Origin: DATGJX01 sp963830545
GTDB lineage: Bacteria > Vulcanimicrobiota > Vulcanimicrobiia > Vulcanimicrobiales > Vulcanimicrobiaceae
Reading direction: 5' to 3'
Assembly: GCA_963830545.1 (NCBI GenBank)
Contig: CAWHMK010000001.1
Location: 124,001-188,000 of the forward strand
DNA length: 64,000 nucleotides
A program made the translations under genes and the position numbers. The stretch's first letter is position 1. Each line of letters begins with the position of its first letter. The notes beneath the pieces were generated by a model, which was not told the DNA's origin, did no database searches, and was given only the letters and a program-made list of their open reading frames with translations. Positions 1 through 9,007 of the stretch are shown here, piece by piece.

Positions 1-1
1 G

Positions 2-571
2 GGCGTTGCATCAGTCGATGCCGTCTGCGGTATGCTCGCCGCTGCCGGTCTTCGCGTTCGGCTGGTAGCAATGCGCGCACCGCCGTTGCCGCTCGGCATT
101 CTGGCCGGCATTCACGATCCCGAACGCGCGGATTTTCGCGCCGGTTTGGGGTGCTCGTGGTCGCCGGCGGTTGCAGTTGTCAGGGCCCTTACCGAAGCGG
201 TGCAAGGGCGTGCGGCCGATATTCAGGCAGCGCGCGAGAACATTCTTCGCGCCGCCGATCCGCCGTCACGCTTTTTGAACAATACGCGAAGACAAACGGC
301 GCTGCCGCGCGGGCGTTGGTATTTCGACTCGCCGACGCGAACGGTACGCTTGCAGCATCTCTGCGACGCATCGACCGGCGTGCTTGCGTGCGATCTTCAC
401 GCCCTCGTCATCGCTCTGGGCACGCTTGCCTCGCGCATCGCGATCGTCGACCTGTCTCCGGAGGACAACCGGTTCTTTGCGGTTCGCGCGATCGTTCCGG
501 AACTCGAAACGCTGCTCATCGACGGCCGCATAGGCCGCATCACACGCGCGATCATCGAGGATGCGGCATGA
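2..571 (+). CDS. YcaO-domain cyclodehydratase, 3' part (5' end outside window)
   Basis: This is the C-terminal part of a YcaO-family protein; the frame is open to the left edge, so the start lies outside. YcaO enzymes use ATP to activate peptide backbone amides, giving azolines or, with TfuA, thioamides. Visible are the block RAGLGCSWSPAVAVVRALTE, typical of the YcaO region where active-site acidic residues and 'AL.EA.Q.R' helices lie, followed by QGRAADIQAARENI and a C-terminal piece resembling the family's end (AIVPELETLL). The stop overlaps the tfuA start (ATGA), so the two are translationally coupled. No precursor peptide or sulfur-donor gene is visible downstream; it could lie upstream, outside the window. 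Family call is firm; substrate is unknown. Confidence 0.85.
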   Translation, partial: GVASVDAVCGMLAAAGLRVRLVAMRAPPLPLGILAGIHDPERADFRAGLGCSWSPAVAVVRALTEAVQGRAADIQAARENILRAADPPSRFLNNTRRQTALPRGRWYFDSPTRTVRLQHLCDASTGVLACDLHALVIALGTLASRIAIVDLSPEDNRFFAVRAIVPELETLLIDGRIGRITRAIIEDAA

Positions 572-1206
572 AACGCGTCGCAGTGTTCGCCGGCCCCTCG
601 TTACCGCCGGAAGATCGCGTTCCCGCCGACGGGCTCGAGTATTTGCCCAGCGCGCGCCGCGGCGACGTAGCAAACGCCTCGCAAATTGCCGATGCCGTGC
701 TGCTCATTGACGGACTTTTTCAGGAAGAACTCGCGCCCTCGCCCAAGGAGATGCTGCAGGCGTGCCGCCGATGCACGGTAATCGGCGCGGCGAGTTTGGG
801 CGCGCTGCGCGCAGTCGAATGCGCGCCGTTCGGAGCGCATCCATGCGGTGCGATCGCGCGATGGTATGGGACCGGCTTCATTGACGGCGACGACGAGGTT
901 GCGGTGATCGTGCATCCGGAATCGGAGCGCGCACTCAGTGTGCCGCTCGTGAACGTGCGGCATCTTCTCTATTTGGCGCAGCGGCGGCAGCTGCTCAGCC
1001 GAAGCGCTTGCGCGAAGGTCCTGGAACGCGCGCGAAACGTCTTTTACGCGGATCGGACGTGGGACGACGTACTGGAATCCGTTCCGGCACGCAACCGCGC
1101 CGCCGCCGCGCAACTCGCACGCTCATCCGGCGACTTGAAGCGCTTGGACGCGCGATTCGCACTACGGTCCGTCTTGCGCCGGATGCGGCGCGCGGCTTCC
1201 ACCTAG
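568..1206 (+). CDS. tfuA: TfuA-like protein, partner of YcaO
   Basis: A protein of 212 residues starting at the ATG that overlaps the YcaO stop. It begins VAVFAGPSLPPEDR and continues with YLPSARRGDVANA, both hallmark TfuA blocks, then VIGAASLGALRAVE and the acidic GTGFIDGDDEVAV. TfuA proteins, first named from trifolitoxin production, accompany YcaO in thioamide formation; in methanogens the pair makes the thioglycine of methyl-coenzyme M reductase. TfuA is thought to help deliver or activate sulfur. No mcr or obvious peptide substrate is in the window, so the target here is unknown. The last codons overlap the convergent CAP gene by 4 bp. Confidence 0.88.
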   Translation: MKRVAVFAGPSLPPEDRVPADGLEYLPSARRGDVANASQIADAVLLIDGLFQEELAPSPKEMLQACRRCTVIGAASLGALRAVECAPFGAHPCGAIARWYGTGFIDGDDEVAVIVHPESERALSVPLVNVRHLLYLAQRRQLLSRSACAKVLERARNVFYADRTWDDVLESVPARNRAAAAQLARSSGDLKRLDARFALRSVLRRMRRAAST

Positions 1207-1646
1207 CCCGCGAAGTCTTCGACGAAAAGCATCCGGCCGTCGCGCGCATGCATGACGGCGATCCCGACGCGCGTAAAATTCCCGTTCAGGATGTTCGCGC
1301 GGTGCGGAGGGCTGGCGAAGAGCGCGCGGGCGGCCTGCGCCGCATTCGTCGCGAGCGCCAAATTCTCACCCGCAAATACAAAGGTACAGCCGTGGGAGCG
1401 CATGCGGTCCCAGGGGGTAACCCCGGCCGGCGAAACGTGCTCGAAGTAGCCTTTACCCGCCATATCGGACACGTGGTCGACGGCCGCGCCGCTGAGCGAG
1501 GGGTCGAGCGCGAGCGCGGGTAGGCCCTCACGGCGCCGCTCTTTATTCAAAACGGCATATAACGCGGTCGCGGCACGGGACTCCGCGGCGTGAAGGTCGG
1601 GGCGGCGCGGAGCCATGAGCGCCGCGGCGAGCACCAAGGCGTGCAT
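1203..1646 (-). CDS. Secreted CAP/SCP domain protein (YkwD-like)
   Basis: A small extracellular protein of 147 residues with a short N-terminal hydrophobic stretch (HALVLAAALM) and one CAP (cysteine-rich secretory/antigen 5/PR-1) domain. Family motifs are clear: NKERRREGLPAL, GYFEHVSPAGVTPWDRM, AGENLA and SPPHRANILN, with the His and Glu residues of the CAP cavity present. Bacterial CAP proteins are exported and mostly of unknown function; some bind lipids or act at the cell wall. The ATG at 1646 has GGAGG only 2 bp upstream, which is too close, so the start may be one of the in-frame alternatives (TTG at 1685). Confidence 0.8.
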   Translation of the reverse strand: MHALVLAAALMAPRRPDLHAAESRAATALYAVLNKERRREGLPALALDPSLSGAAVDHVSDMAGKGYFEHVSPAGVTPWDRMRSHGCTFVFAGENLALATNAAQAARALFASPPHRANILNGNFTRVGIAVMHARDGRMLFVEDFAG

Positions 1647-1737
1647 ATCCTCCCATATCGGCTTTTCCGGCCGACATAAGGACAACGTTACAAAACCTTA
1701 ACACGTTCCCTCCTTGACGCGATTTCCAGAAAGGCGA

Positions 1738-1761
1738 ACGGCGCCCGGGTCAGGGCGCCGT
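1738..1761 (-). terminator. GC-rich hairpin after the Spy-like gene
   Basis: A 9-bp perfect stem (ACGGCGCCC / GGGCGCCGT) with a 6-nt loop. On the minus strand it is followed only by a weak T-rich run (CGCCTTTCT), so it may end the Spy-like transcript or just be a stable stem. Confidence 0.45.
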
Positions 1762-1797
1762 CGAAGGAGATGGCAAGAGGCTGGACGCGACTATGGC

Positions 1798-2241
1798 TTA
1801 GTCGTGCATCGGCATCATAGAGACCATCAAGAGCAGCGCGCCCGCGTCGGACATCATGTGCGAATCCATGTCTCCATGCTCCATCATCGATCCGTGCGGG
1901 TGCTGCGCGCGCGGCATCATCGTTTCCATTTTGGCATGAATGTTTTTCCCTATGGCGAGGATATGCTGTTTTTCCGAGGCCGAGAGCGCTGCGTCGAGCC
2001 GCTTGGCCGCACCCGTATAATCAGGATTGGCCGCCGTTGCCAGTTGCCCCGCAATCTCTGCGAGCAGCGCCTTATGCGCGGGAGTAAGCGTTGAGAGGAT
2101 CTGTGTTCGAGCGGCCTGGTGGAGCTGCATCAATTGTGCCCGAACCGCCGGCGAGGGCGGGCTTTGCGCGACTGCGGGGGTCAAGGCCAATGCGGCCAAA
2201 GCGGCCGCAAAAAGGAAGTTTTTCATGGATGAGACTGCCAT
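1798..2241 (-). CDS. Exported Spy-like small protein A
   Basis: A protein of 147 residues with a signal peptide (KNFLFAAALAALALTPAVAQ) and a helical, Gln/Ala-rich body containing LTPAHKALLAEIAGQLATAA and LSASEKQHILAIGKNI, then a Met/His-rich tail (GSMMEHGDMDSHMM) that could bind metal. The pattern 'L(T/S)P.H+..I..I' resembles periplasmic Spy/CpxP LTxxQ proteins, but the match is loose. A paralogue lies at 10364-10795 and shares the helical pattern and the near-terminal DAG..LLMVS motif. The ATG at 2241 is chosen because AGGGGG sits 5 nt upstream. Function unknown; an envelope stress or metal role is a guess. Confidence 0.65.
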   Translation of the reverse strand: MAVSSMKNFLFAAALAALALTPAVAQSPPSPAVRAQLMQLHQAARTQILSTLTPAHKALLAEIAGQLATAANPDYTGAAKRLDAALSASEKQHILAIGKNIHAKMETMMPRAQHPHGSMMEHGDMDSHMMSDAGALLLMVSMMPMHD

Positions 2242-2289
2242 TTGTACCCCCTAAAAACCTCCGCGGTCTCGGCGGCGCGAATTCGTGTT

Positions 2290-4132
2290 TCAAAGCAGTA
2301 CCGCAGTGACAGTGTTGCCCCCGTCGTGCGCAACTCGCAATTCGCGCGTCATTCTTTGCGCGAGAAACAGTCCCCGTCCACTTTCGGAAAACGCGTCGGC
2401 GGACTTCCCGTTCAATTGAAACGGCGCGCCGCGATCGGTCACGTGCAGCAATGTGCGCCCGCCTTGCCGCTCCACGGTGACTTCCGCGATTCCCGGACTG
2501 TGCCGTGCAACGTTGCCGATGAGTTCGCCCAAAACGAGACTCCGCCGCAGCCAAATGTTCTTCGTCGCGAATTTCATTCCCCAAGTACCAGAGAATCGCG
2601 CGTTTCGCGCGCCGTGCGGACTGCGCGTCGCGTGCGTCCAGCACCCACTTGCGCTGCGCTCCGGCCGTTCGGCCCAGCCGCGTGACGCCGATAAAGAGGA
2701 TCGCCGCGTCGTCCGAGGCACGCCTCCCGCGAAATACTCGCCGCTGAATCGCTTCCGCGATGTTTTCCGAGCAATTGGGGACTTCCTCATATGCCGCGGC
2801 GCAGAGATCGTCGACGCCCTGAAAGTAATCGTGCTCGATCTCGACTAAACCATCGGTGTAGAGCAGCAGCGCCCACCCTTCGTGAAGGTTCGCCTCAAAG
2901 GTTTCATAGCGGCGTACGGGATCGGCGCCGAGCAGCAGGCCGTTTCCCGAAAGAAACTCGATTTCCCGATCGGCGCGAATCACCAGCGGTTCGGGGTGGC
3001 CTGCGATCGCGTATTGCAGCAAGCCGCTTTCCAAATCGAGTGTTGCGACGCACGCAGTGATCAGCGTCCCGGGTTCGTCCGCGCATAGTACGCGGTTCAC
3101 GTGCGTCATCATCACTCCGGGATCCGTATCCACGCGCGCAGCGGTGCGCACGGCAAGCCGCGCGCCGGCCATTAAGGTTGCGGCGCGCAAGCCGTGCCCC
3201 GCAACGTCACCGATGCTGATGCACAGTTGGCGCTCGGAAATCGTGAAGACGTCGTACCAATCGCCGCCTACTTCCCACTCTTGCGCCGCGGGCACGTAAG
3301 CCGTGTCGATGCGAATCCCATCGAAGCGCGGCAGTTCTTGCGGAAGCAGACTGCGCTGCAGCGCGGCGGATATACTTTGCTCGCGCGCGATCCGCTGCAT
3401 CATTTCTTGATAGACGCGATCCAACGCGGCGAATTCGTCATTGCCGGCGAGTGTTTCTGCGGCTTCCCCTCGCGCGAGTCTGCGCGCATTTTCAGCCAGG
3501 TGCGCGAGCCGGTGCGCGATGCGCAGACCGAAGCGTCCCGACACGAGGAGTGCGGTGATGATGCCGAGCAGGCATACCGTGATGAGCGTAAGTTCGGACT
3601 GCCGCTGTACCGTTCGAAGATGGTTTATCTGAGCGATTTCAAAAGCGCGTTCGCGGCTTACGACACCGTCGTATTCGGCCGTCAGGCGTCCGGAAAGGCT
3701 GCGGGTAGATGCCGCCCGCAGTACGGCTTGCGCCGCCGCCGTGTTCCCTGCGCGCACGTCGGCGCCGTAGCTTTGAATCACATTCATGCCCGCGCCGACC
3801 GTATTTCGTAGTTGCGTCACCCGGGCCGGCAGACCAGGCTGCCGCTGCACGGTTTCTGCGATCGCGTTGAACTCCGCATTCAATGCAGCGCGATCGCGAG
3901 CGAACCGAACGTCGCTCGATGCCGATCCACGCGCACCCGCGCGATCGGCATCCGTCAACGTCGCACGCGTTCGATCCAACTCGCCGAGGACGAACTGCGT
4001 TCGCTGCTCCAGTGCTGCGCCCGTCTGGCTAGTGCTCGCCATCACGAAGCTCAATGCCAGCAGTGCCAGTAAGAAGATGAGCGGCAGGACGCCTACGAGA
4101 TACGCTTGAGTGCGAATTGTCAGACGCCCCAT
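2290..4132 (-). CDS. Membrane SpoIIE-type PP2C phosphatase with RsbW-like kinase domain (one frameshift)
   Basis: A sensor of the partner-switch type. Order: TM helix (VGVLPLIFLLALLALSFV), a CHASE3-like extracytoplasmic helical region, a second TM (LITVCLLGIITALLVSG), HAMP, then SpoIIE/RsbU-type PP2C with GGDWYDVF, GDVAGHG and YTDGLVE metal-binding motifs, and finally a HATPase_c_2 (RsbW-like) domain with N-box ELIGNVARH and GRGLFLAQRM. It would dephosphorylate, and perhaps also phosphorylate, an anti-sigma-factor antagonist; no antagonist or sigma factor is adjacent. The last domain is in a different frame from the phosphatase: one extra base near 2536-2542 turns GAGCTC into GAGTCTC, and removing it restores AAAELVLGELIGN. 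I treat it as one gene. ATG at 4132 is chosen; a TTG at 4153 is possible. Confidence 0.85.
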
Positions 4133-4414
4133 CGTTGGTAGTATTTCCGGCAATGCGAGCGGCCCCCTCGCGGCATGGCAGTCGTGCCGCTCGGATGCAA
4201 CGCCACACGTATGGCACCTCGAACTGCGAGAATCGCAGCATGCCGCACCACAATCCGATGAACCCTGCCTTTCGTCCGATACTTACTTTTTGCCCAACGA
4301 TGCCGGGATCGGGGACCGACGAGGCGGCCCGACTGGAGGCCGTTTCCCCGATGAACCGCTTCGCAGCGAATCCACAAGGCCCGGCGGCCTCGCATCGTAT
4401 AACTAGGGGTACAC
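4133..4414. other. Divergent intergenic region
   Basis: Holds the 5' sides of the phosphatase (minus) and the nuclease/helicase (plus). A TATAAC box at 4398-4403 sits directly before the AGGGG ribosome site of the helicase but has no good -35. No RNA gene or repeat was recognised. Confidence 0.4.
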
Positions 4415-7400
4415 ATGCAGCGCATTGACGGACGTTACGTTTACGCCGCGTCCGATTTGAACAATTTCCTGGAGTGCGTCTACCTCACGGAGCTCGACCG
4501 GTTGGTCGCATGCGGTGAGAAGCCGGCGCCGCTGCACGACGATCCGGCGGTCGAGCTCATTGCGCGCAAAGGCGACGAGCACGAGAGGCGCTATCTCACG
4601 GGCCTTCGTGAGCGATACGACGGGTCACTGACCGAATTTCAACGGCCGGACCACAGCCTCGCCGGCTTGGAGATCGCACAAGCCGCTACGATGAACGCGA
4701 TGGAGCGCGGCGACGCGCTGATTTATCAGGCCACGTTCTTCGACGGCCGGTTCCTCGGACATCCGGATTTTCTGCGCCGTGTCGACGTGCCGTCTGCGCG
4801 CTTTCCTTGGAGTACGAGATCATCGATACAAAGCTCGCGCTCAAGTCAAAGCCGTATTTTCTCATCCAGATCTGCAATTACAGCGAGCACGTTGCGCGCA
4901 TCCAAGGCACGATGCCGGAATTCGGATACACGGTTCTGGGAAACGGGGATGAGCAGCGCTATCGCCTGGAGGAGTACTCCGCGTACTACCGGCATTTGAA
5001 GCAGCGCTTCCTGGATGCGGCAGCGAGCTCCGCCGGCGGCTATCCACATAAGTGCAGTCACTGTGCGATCTGCAAATGGTCACAGGTCTGCCAAGTGCAG
5101 CGAAACGAGGACGACCATCTCAGTTTAGTTGCGCGTATGCGCCGGGACCAGATCGGAAAGTTGAATTCCTGCAACATCCACACGGTCGTCGATCTTGCGG
5201 CCGCGCGTGACGATGGGCGCCCCGAGCGCATGAACCCGCAAACCTTCGCGACGCTGCGCCTGCAGGCGACGATGCAAGTGCGCGGGCGCACGGAGGGGCC
5301 CGTCTATGAGTTGCTCGAGCATCGTCCCTTTGAAGGCTTTGGCCTGATGCCGGAGCCCGACGACGGCGACGTCTTTTTCGACATGGAAGGGGATCCGCTT
5401 TACGAGCCCGGCCGGGGCCTCGAATATCTTTTCGGCCTCTATTGCTTGGGCGCCGCGGGAGATAGCCAGGAATACGCGGCCTTTTGGGGACTCGATCGAG
5501 GCGAAGAAAAAGCGCGTTCGAACGCTTCATCGACTTCATCGCGGAGCGCCGCCGGCGTTATCCGAACCTGCACGTCTACCACTACGCGGATTATGAGAAA
5601 TCCGCGTTGCGCCGTCTCGCGCAGGCACACGGTACACGCGAAGAGGACGTTGACGATTTGCTCCGCGGTGAGGTGCTGGTCGACCTTTACCCCGTGGTTC
5701 GGCAGGCGCTCGTGATTTCAGAAGACAGCTACAGCATAAAGCGTCTCGAAAAGTTTTACCGGTTCAAACGGACGACCGAGGTGCGCAAGGGCGACGACTC
5801 CATCGTCATGTTCGAAAGTTGGCTGCAGAATCGCGAGCGCCGCGATATTCTCGAGGACATCGAGCGCTACAACGAGGACGATTGCCGTTCGACGCTTTTG
5901 CTTCGCGACTGGCTGCTCGCGCGCCGTCAGGAAGCGATCGCGCTGTTCGGCGTTCCGATTCCGTTCCACGAGCCCAAACTTCAGTGTCATTCCGAACCCG
6001 TCGAAGGGTGCAAAAAGTGCGTCGAGCGTTTGAAGCAGGAACGCGAAGACCGGCAGACGACCGAGCTGCAGCGGCGGCTCCTCGATGGCGTCCTAACCCC
6101 GCAGAGCGATCACGAATATGCGTTGATGAGTCCCGATCATCGCGCACGCTATCTCCTAGCAAACCTGCTCGCATACCACCGGCGCGAAGACAAACCGATC
6201 TGGTGGGCCTTCTTCGATCGCTGCGAAAACGTCGATAACCTGCTCGAATTCGACAAAGAATCGATCGCCGGGCTGCGTTTTTGCGATGACGTGCCGCCGG
6301 TTAGAGAAAAGAGCAGCTGGTTATATGCATACGACTTTCCGGAACAGCATTACAAACTCGGTGTGGGCGATTCCGTGCACGATCCCGATACGGGGAAGGG
6401 TTGCGGAACGATTTTTTCGTTGGACGACGATTCGAACCGGCTGACGATAAAATGGAAAGGCGCCATCGAGGACGCGCGCAACATTCGCGCGCTCATTCCC
6501 GGCGGTCCGCTTGGGACCGGCGAACAGAAGGCAGCGCTTGCGCGTGTTGCGGAGTCCTATTTGGCGGGAACGGTCAGCACTGCGGCGCTCGATCTGCTGC
6601 TGGCCCGCGCGCCGCGACTGCTTCAGCGTGATGGGAAAATCCAGCCGCCGATCGTAACGGCGGAGTCCGTGAGCGCGGTGGCTCAAGCCCTCGATGCGAG
6701 CTACCTTTTCATTCAAGGACCGCCCGGGAGCGGCAAAACGCTCACGGGCTCACGCGTCATTTGCGATCTGCTGTCTGCCCGGAAAGCGCGTCGGCGTGCT
6801 GAGTCATGGTCATAAAGCAATTCATAACCTGCTGCACAAGGTCGAAGACTGCGCGCAATCTCGAGGCCTTTCGTTCGCCGGCCGCTACAAATTCACCAAG
6901 GGGAACGGTGACTCCGAATACGCCTCACGACTCGCGCAGCCGCTCATCACCTCATACGCGGCAAACGACGTCTTCGAACCACGCGATTACGACTTGGCAG
7001 CCGGTACCGCCTGGCTTTTTTCACGAGAAGCGCTTGCGGGCGCGTTCGACTATCTGTTCATCGACGAGGCCGGCCAACTTTCGCTTGCGGACGCAATTGC
7101 CGTGTCGGGCGCCGCCAAGAACATCGTGCTGCTCGGCGATCCTCTACAACTCGCGCAGGTCTCGCAAGGCACGCATCCGTTACACGCCGGCGCCTCGGTG
7201 CTCGCGCACTTGCTCGACGGGTCGGAGACAGTCGGCGAAGATCGCGGCATCTTCTTGGACGTTTCCTATCGCATGCATCCGGAGATCTGCCGCTTCATTT
7301 CGGAAACCGTGTATGCGGAGCGTCTGCGTCCCGCGCCGGATACGCATCACCAGATGGTTCACAGTGCCGGTCTCAGCGGATCGGGCATGCGATTCCTCCC

Positions 7401-7902
7401 GATTCCGCACGAGGGGAACGGCCGCGAATCCACCGAGGAAGCAGAGCGCGTCGTCACCGAGATCGCCCTTCTCTTGCAGGGTACCGTAACGGACAAGCAC
7501 GCGGTTACGCGGCAGATGCGCCAATCCGACGTGATCGTCGTAACGCCCTACAACGCGCAGCGGCGACGCATTTCCAAGGGTCTGCGCCAAGCGGGAATGG
7601 TTGACGTGCGCGTTGGTACGGTCGACAAATTCCAAGGGCAGGAGGCTTTCGTCGTCTTTTACTCGATGGCAACCTCGAGCGGCGCCGACATCCCGCGGGA
7701 CAACGATTTTCTTTTCGAGCAAAACCGCTTCAACGTCGCTGTGTCACGTGCCCGCGCGCTTAGCATCGTTGTGTGCAGCCCGCGGTTACTCGAAACGCGC
7801 TGTGTCTCGACGGAACAGATGAGGCTCGTAAACAATCTCTGCCGCTACACCGAATTCTCTACCGCGGGCGCTGCTGCGGCGCCCGCACTGCAAACGCCAT
7901 AA
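4415..7902 (+). CDS. RecB-like nuclease / RNase H-like exonuclease / SF1 helicase, TM0106 type (three frameshifts)
   Basis: A DNA or RNA processing enzyme of about 1160 residues. N-terminal PD-(D/E)XK nuclease with the core EYEIIDTKLALK and four cysteines (CSHCAICKWSQVC plus upstream Cys) that may bind Fe-S; a middle RNase H-like 3'-5' exonuclease (VFFDMEGDPLY, YNEDDCRSTLLL); and a C-terminal UPF1/DNA2-like SF1 helicase with Walker A GPPGSGKT, Walker B FIDEAGQ, GDPLQLAQVS and DKFQGQE. Three frame changes interrupt it, near 4792-4806, 5507-5511 (run of A, one base missing) and 6778-6780 (CCC, one base extra); simple correction restores family sequence each time. A short insertion CHSEPVEGC at 5985-6011 matches the dispersed repeat of this genome. 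Start ATG has AGGGG 5 nt upstream. The glycosylase gene follows after 7 bp. Confidence 0.85.
5985..6011 (-). repeat. Half copy of dispersed element inside the helicase gene
   Basis: Read on the minus strand this is CCCTTCGACGGGTTCGGAAT followed by GAC, the single-arm form of the repeat found at 44220-44261. It is in frame and adds about 8 residues (HSEPVEG) between the exonuclease and helicase domains. Confidence 0.65.
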
Positions 7903-7909
7903 TCGCTGA

Positions 7910-8785
7910 ATGCCCGAGCTGCCTGATATCAGCGCGTACGTCGAAGCGCTGACGGCACGTATCGCCGGCCTACCCCTCGAGCATGTGCGCATTGCGAAGC
8001 CGTTTTTGCTGCGAACTGCGCAGCCTCCGATTTCCGATATCGAAGGGCGCCAGGTGCGCGAGGTTCGCCGTATCGGCAAACGCATTGCGCTGAAATTCGA
8101 CGGCGACCTGTGGCTCGTGCTGCACCTGATGATCGCCGGGAGGCTGCACTGGCGGCCCACGGGCGCACCGCTCACCGGACGTACGAGTTTAGCGGCATTC
8201 GATTTTCCCAATGGTTCGCTCGTGCTTACCGAAGCCGGCTCGAAACATCGCGCCTCACTCCATGTCGTGCTCGGCGAAGAGCTTTTGCAGCACCTCGATC
8301 CTGGCGGCATCGACGTCTTCGAATGCAATCTCGACGCGTTCCGGGCGATGCTCACGGCGGAGAACCATACGCTCAAGCGCGCATTGACCGATCCACGTTT
8401 CATCAGCGGCATCGGAAACGCGTACTCCGACGAAATTCTTCATGCGGCAAAGCTCTCTCCCGTTCTGCTTACGCATCGTTTGCCGGCGCAAGACTGGGAG
8501 CGGCTGTTCACCGCCACGCGCCAAACACTCGCTCTGTGGATCGAACGGCTGAGCGCTGAGGCGAGGCGCGAATTTCCCGAACACGTCACGGCATTCCGCA
8601 ACGACATGGCCGTTCACGGCCGCTACGGCAAGCCGTGCCCTGTCTGCGGCGATAAGGTGCGGCGTATCCGGTATGCCGACAACGAAACGAATTATTGCGC
8701 CACCTGCCAAACCGGCGGCAAGATTCTTGCCGATCGCGCGCTCTCCCGCTTATTGGGTCCAGACTGGTCCCGCGAAAAAACCTAG
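7910..8785 (+). CDS. Formamidopyrimidine/endonuclease VIII-type DNA glycosylase
   Basis: A base-excision repair enzyme of 291 residues. It starts MPELPDISAYVEAL, giving the Pro-2 catalytic amine and Glu-3 after removal of Met. The H2TH region (DPRFISGIGNAYSDEILHAA) and a C-terminal zinc finger with CPVC and CATC (about residues 243-267) are intact. It would excise oxidised purines or pyrimidines and cut the DNA by beta/delta elimination. Fpg versus Nei substrate cannot be decided from the sequence; the start 'MPELP(D/E)' fits both. The gene follows the nuclease/helicase by 7 bp and is probably cotranscribed, giving a small DNA-repair pair. Confidence 0.9.
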   Translation: MPELPDISAYVEALTARIAGLPLEHVRIAKPFLLRTAQPPISDIEGRQVREVRRIGKRIALKFDGDLWLVLHLMIAGRLHWRPTGAPLTGRTSLAAFDFPNGSLVLTEAGSKHRASLHVVLGEELLQHLDPGGIDVFECNLDAFRAMLTAENHTLKRALTDPRFISGIGNAYSDEILHAAKLSPVLLTHRLPAQDWERLFTATRQTLALWIERLSAEARREFPEHVTAFRNDMAVHGRYGKPCPVCGDKVRRIRYADNETNYCATCQTGGKILADRALSRLLGPDWSREKT

Positions 8786-8850
8786 CCACACCGAACTCGT
8801 CAAGCTCGAGACTGGGCACGCTACGCGGCTGGCTTCGGCTGCGCTCAGCC

Positions 8851-8995
8851 CTGCTTCGACACGCTCAGCATGACCAAGAGAATACTCGAACGACCTTGTC
8901 ATGGTGGAGCTCGTCGAGCACATGGTCATCGTGAGTAGTCCAACGACTGGGTCATCGGAGACTCGGTCGAACGACCCCGAGCTCGTCAGGGGATC
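8851..8995. repeat. Cluster of degenerate dispersed repeat copies
   Basis: The space between the glycosylase and the convergent aminotransferase-fold gene is made almost wholly of related units: a half unit CTGCTTCGACACGCTCAGCA-TGAC at 8851-8874, two degenerate units starting GTCATGG (8898) and GTCATCG (8925), and a nearly full unit at 8951-8995 that aligns along its length with the copy at 44220-44261. Confidence 0.7.
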
Positions 8996-9007
8996 GTTTA
9001 CACGATG

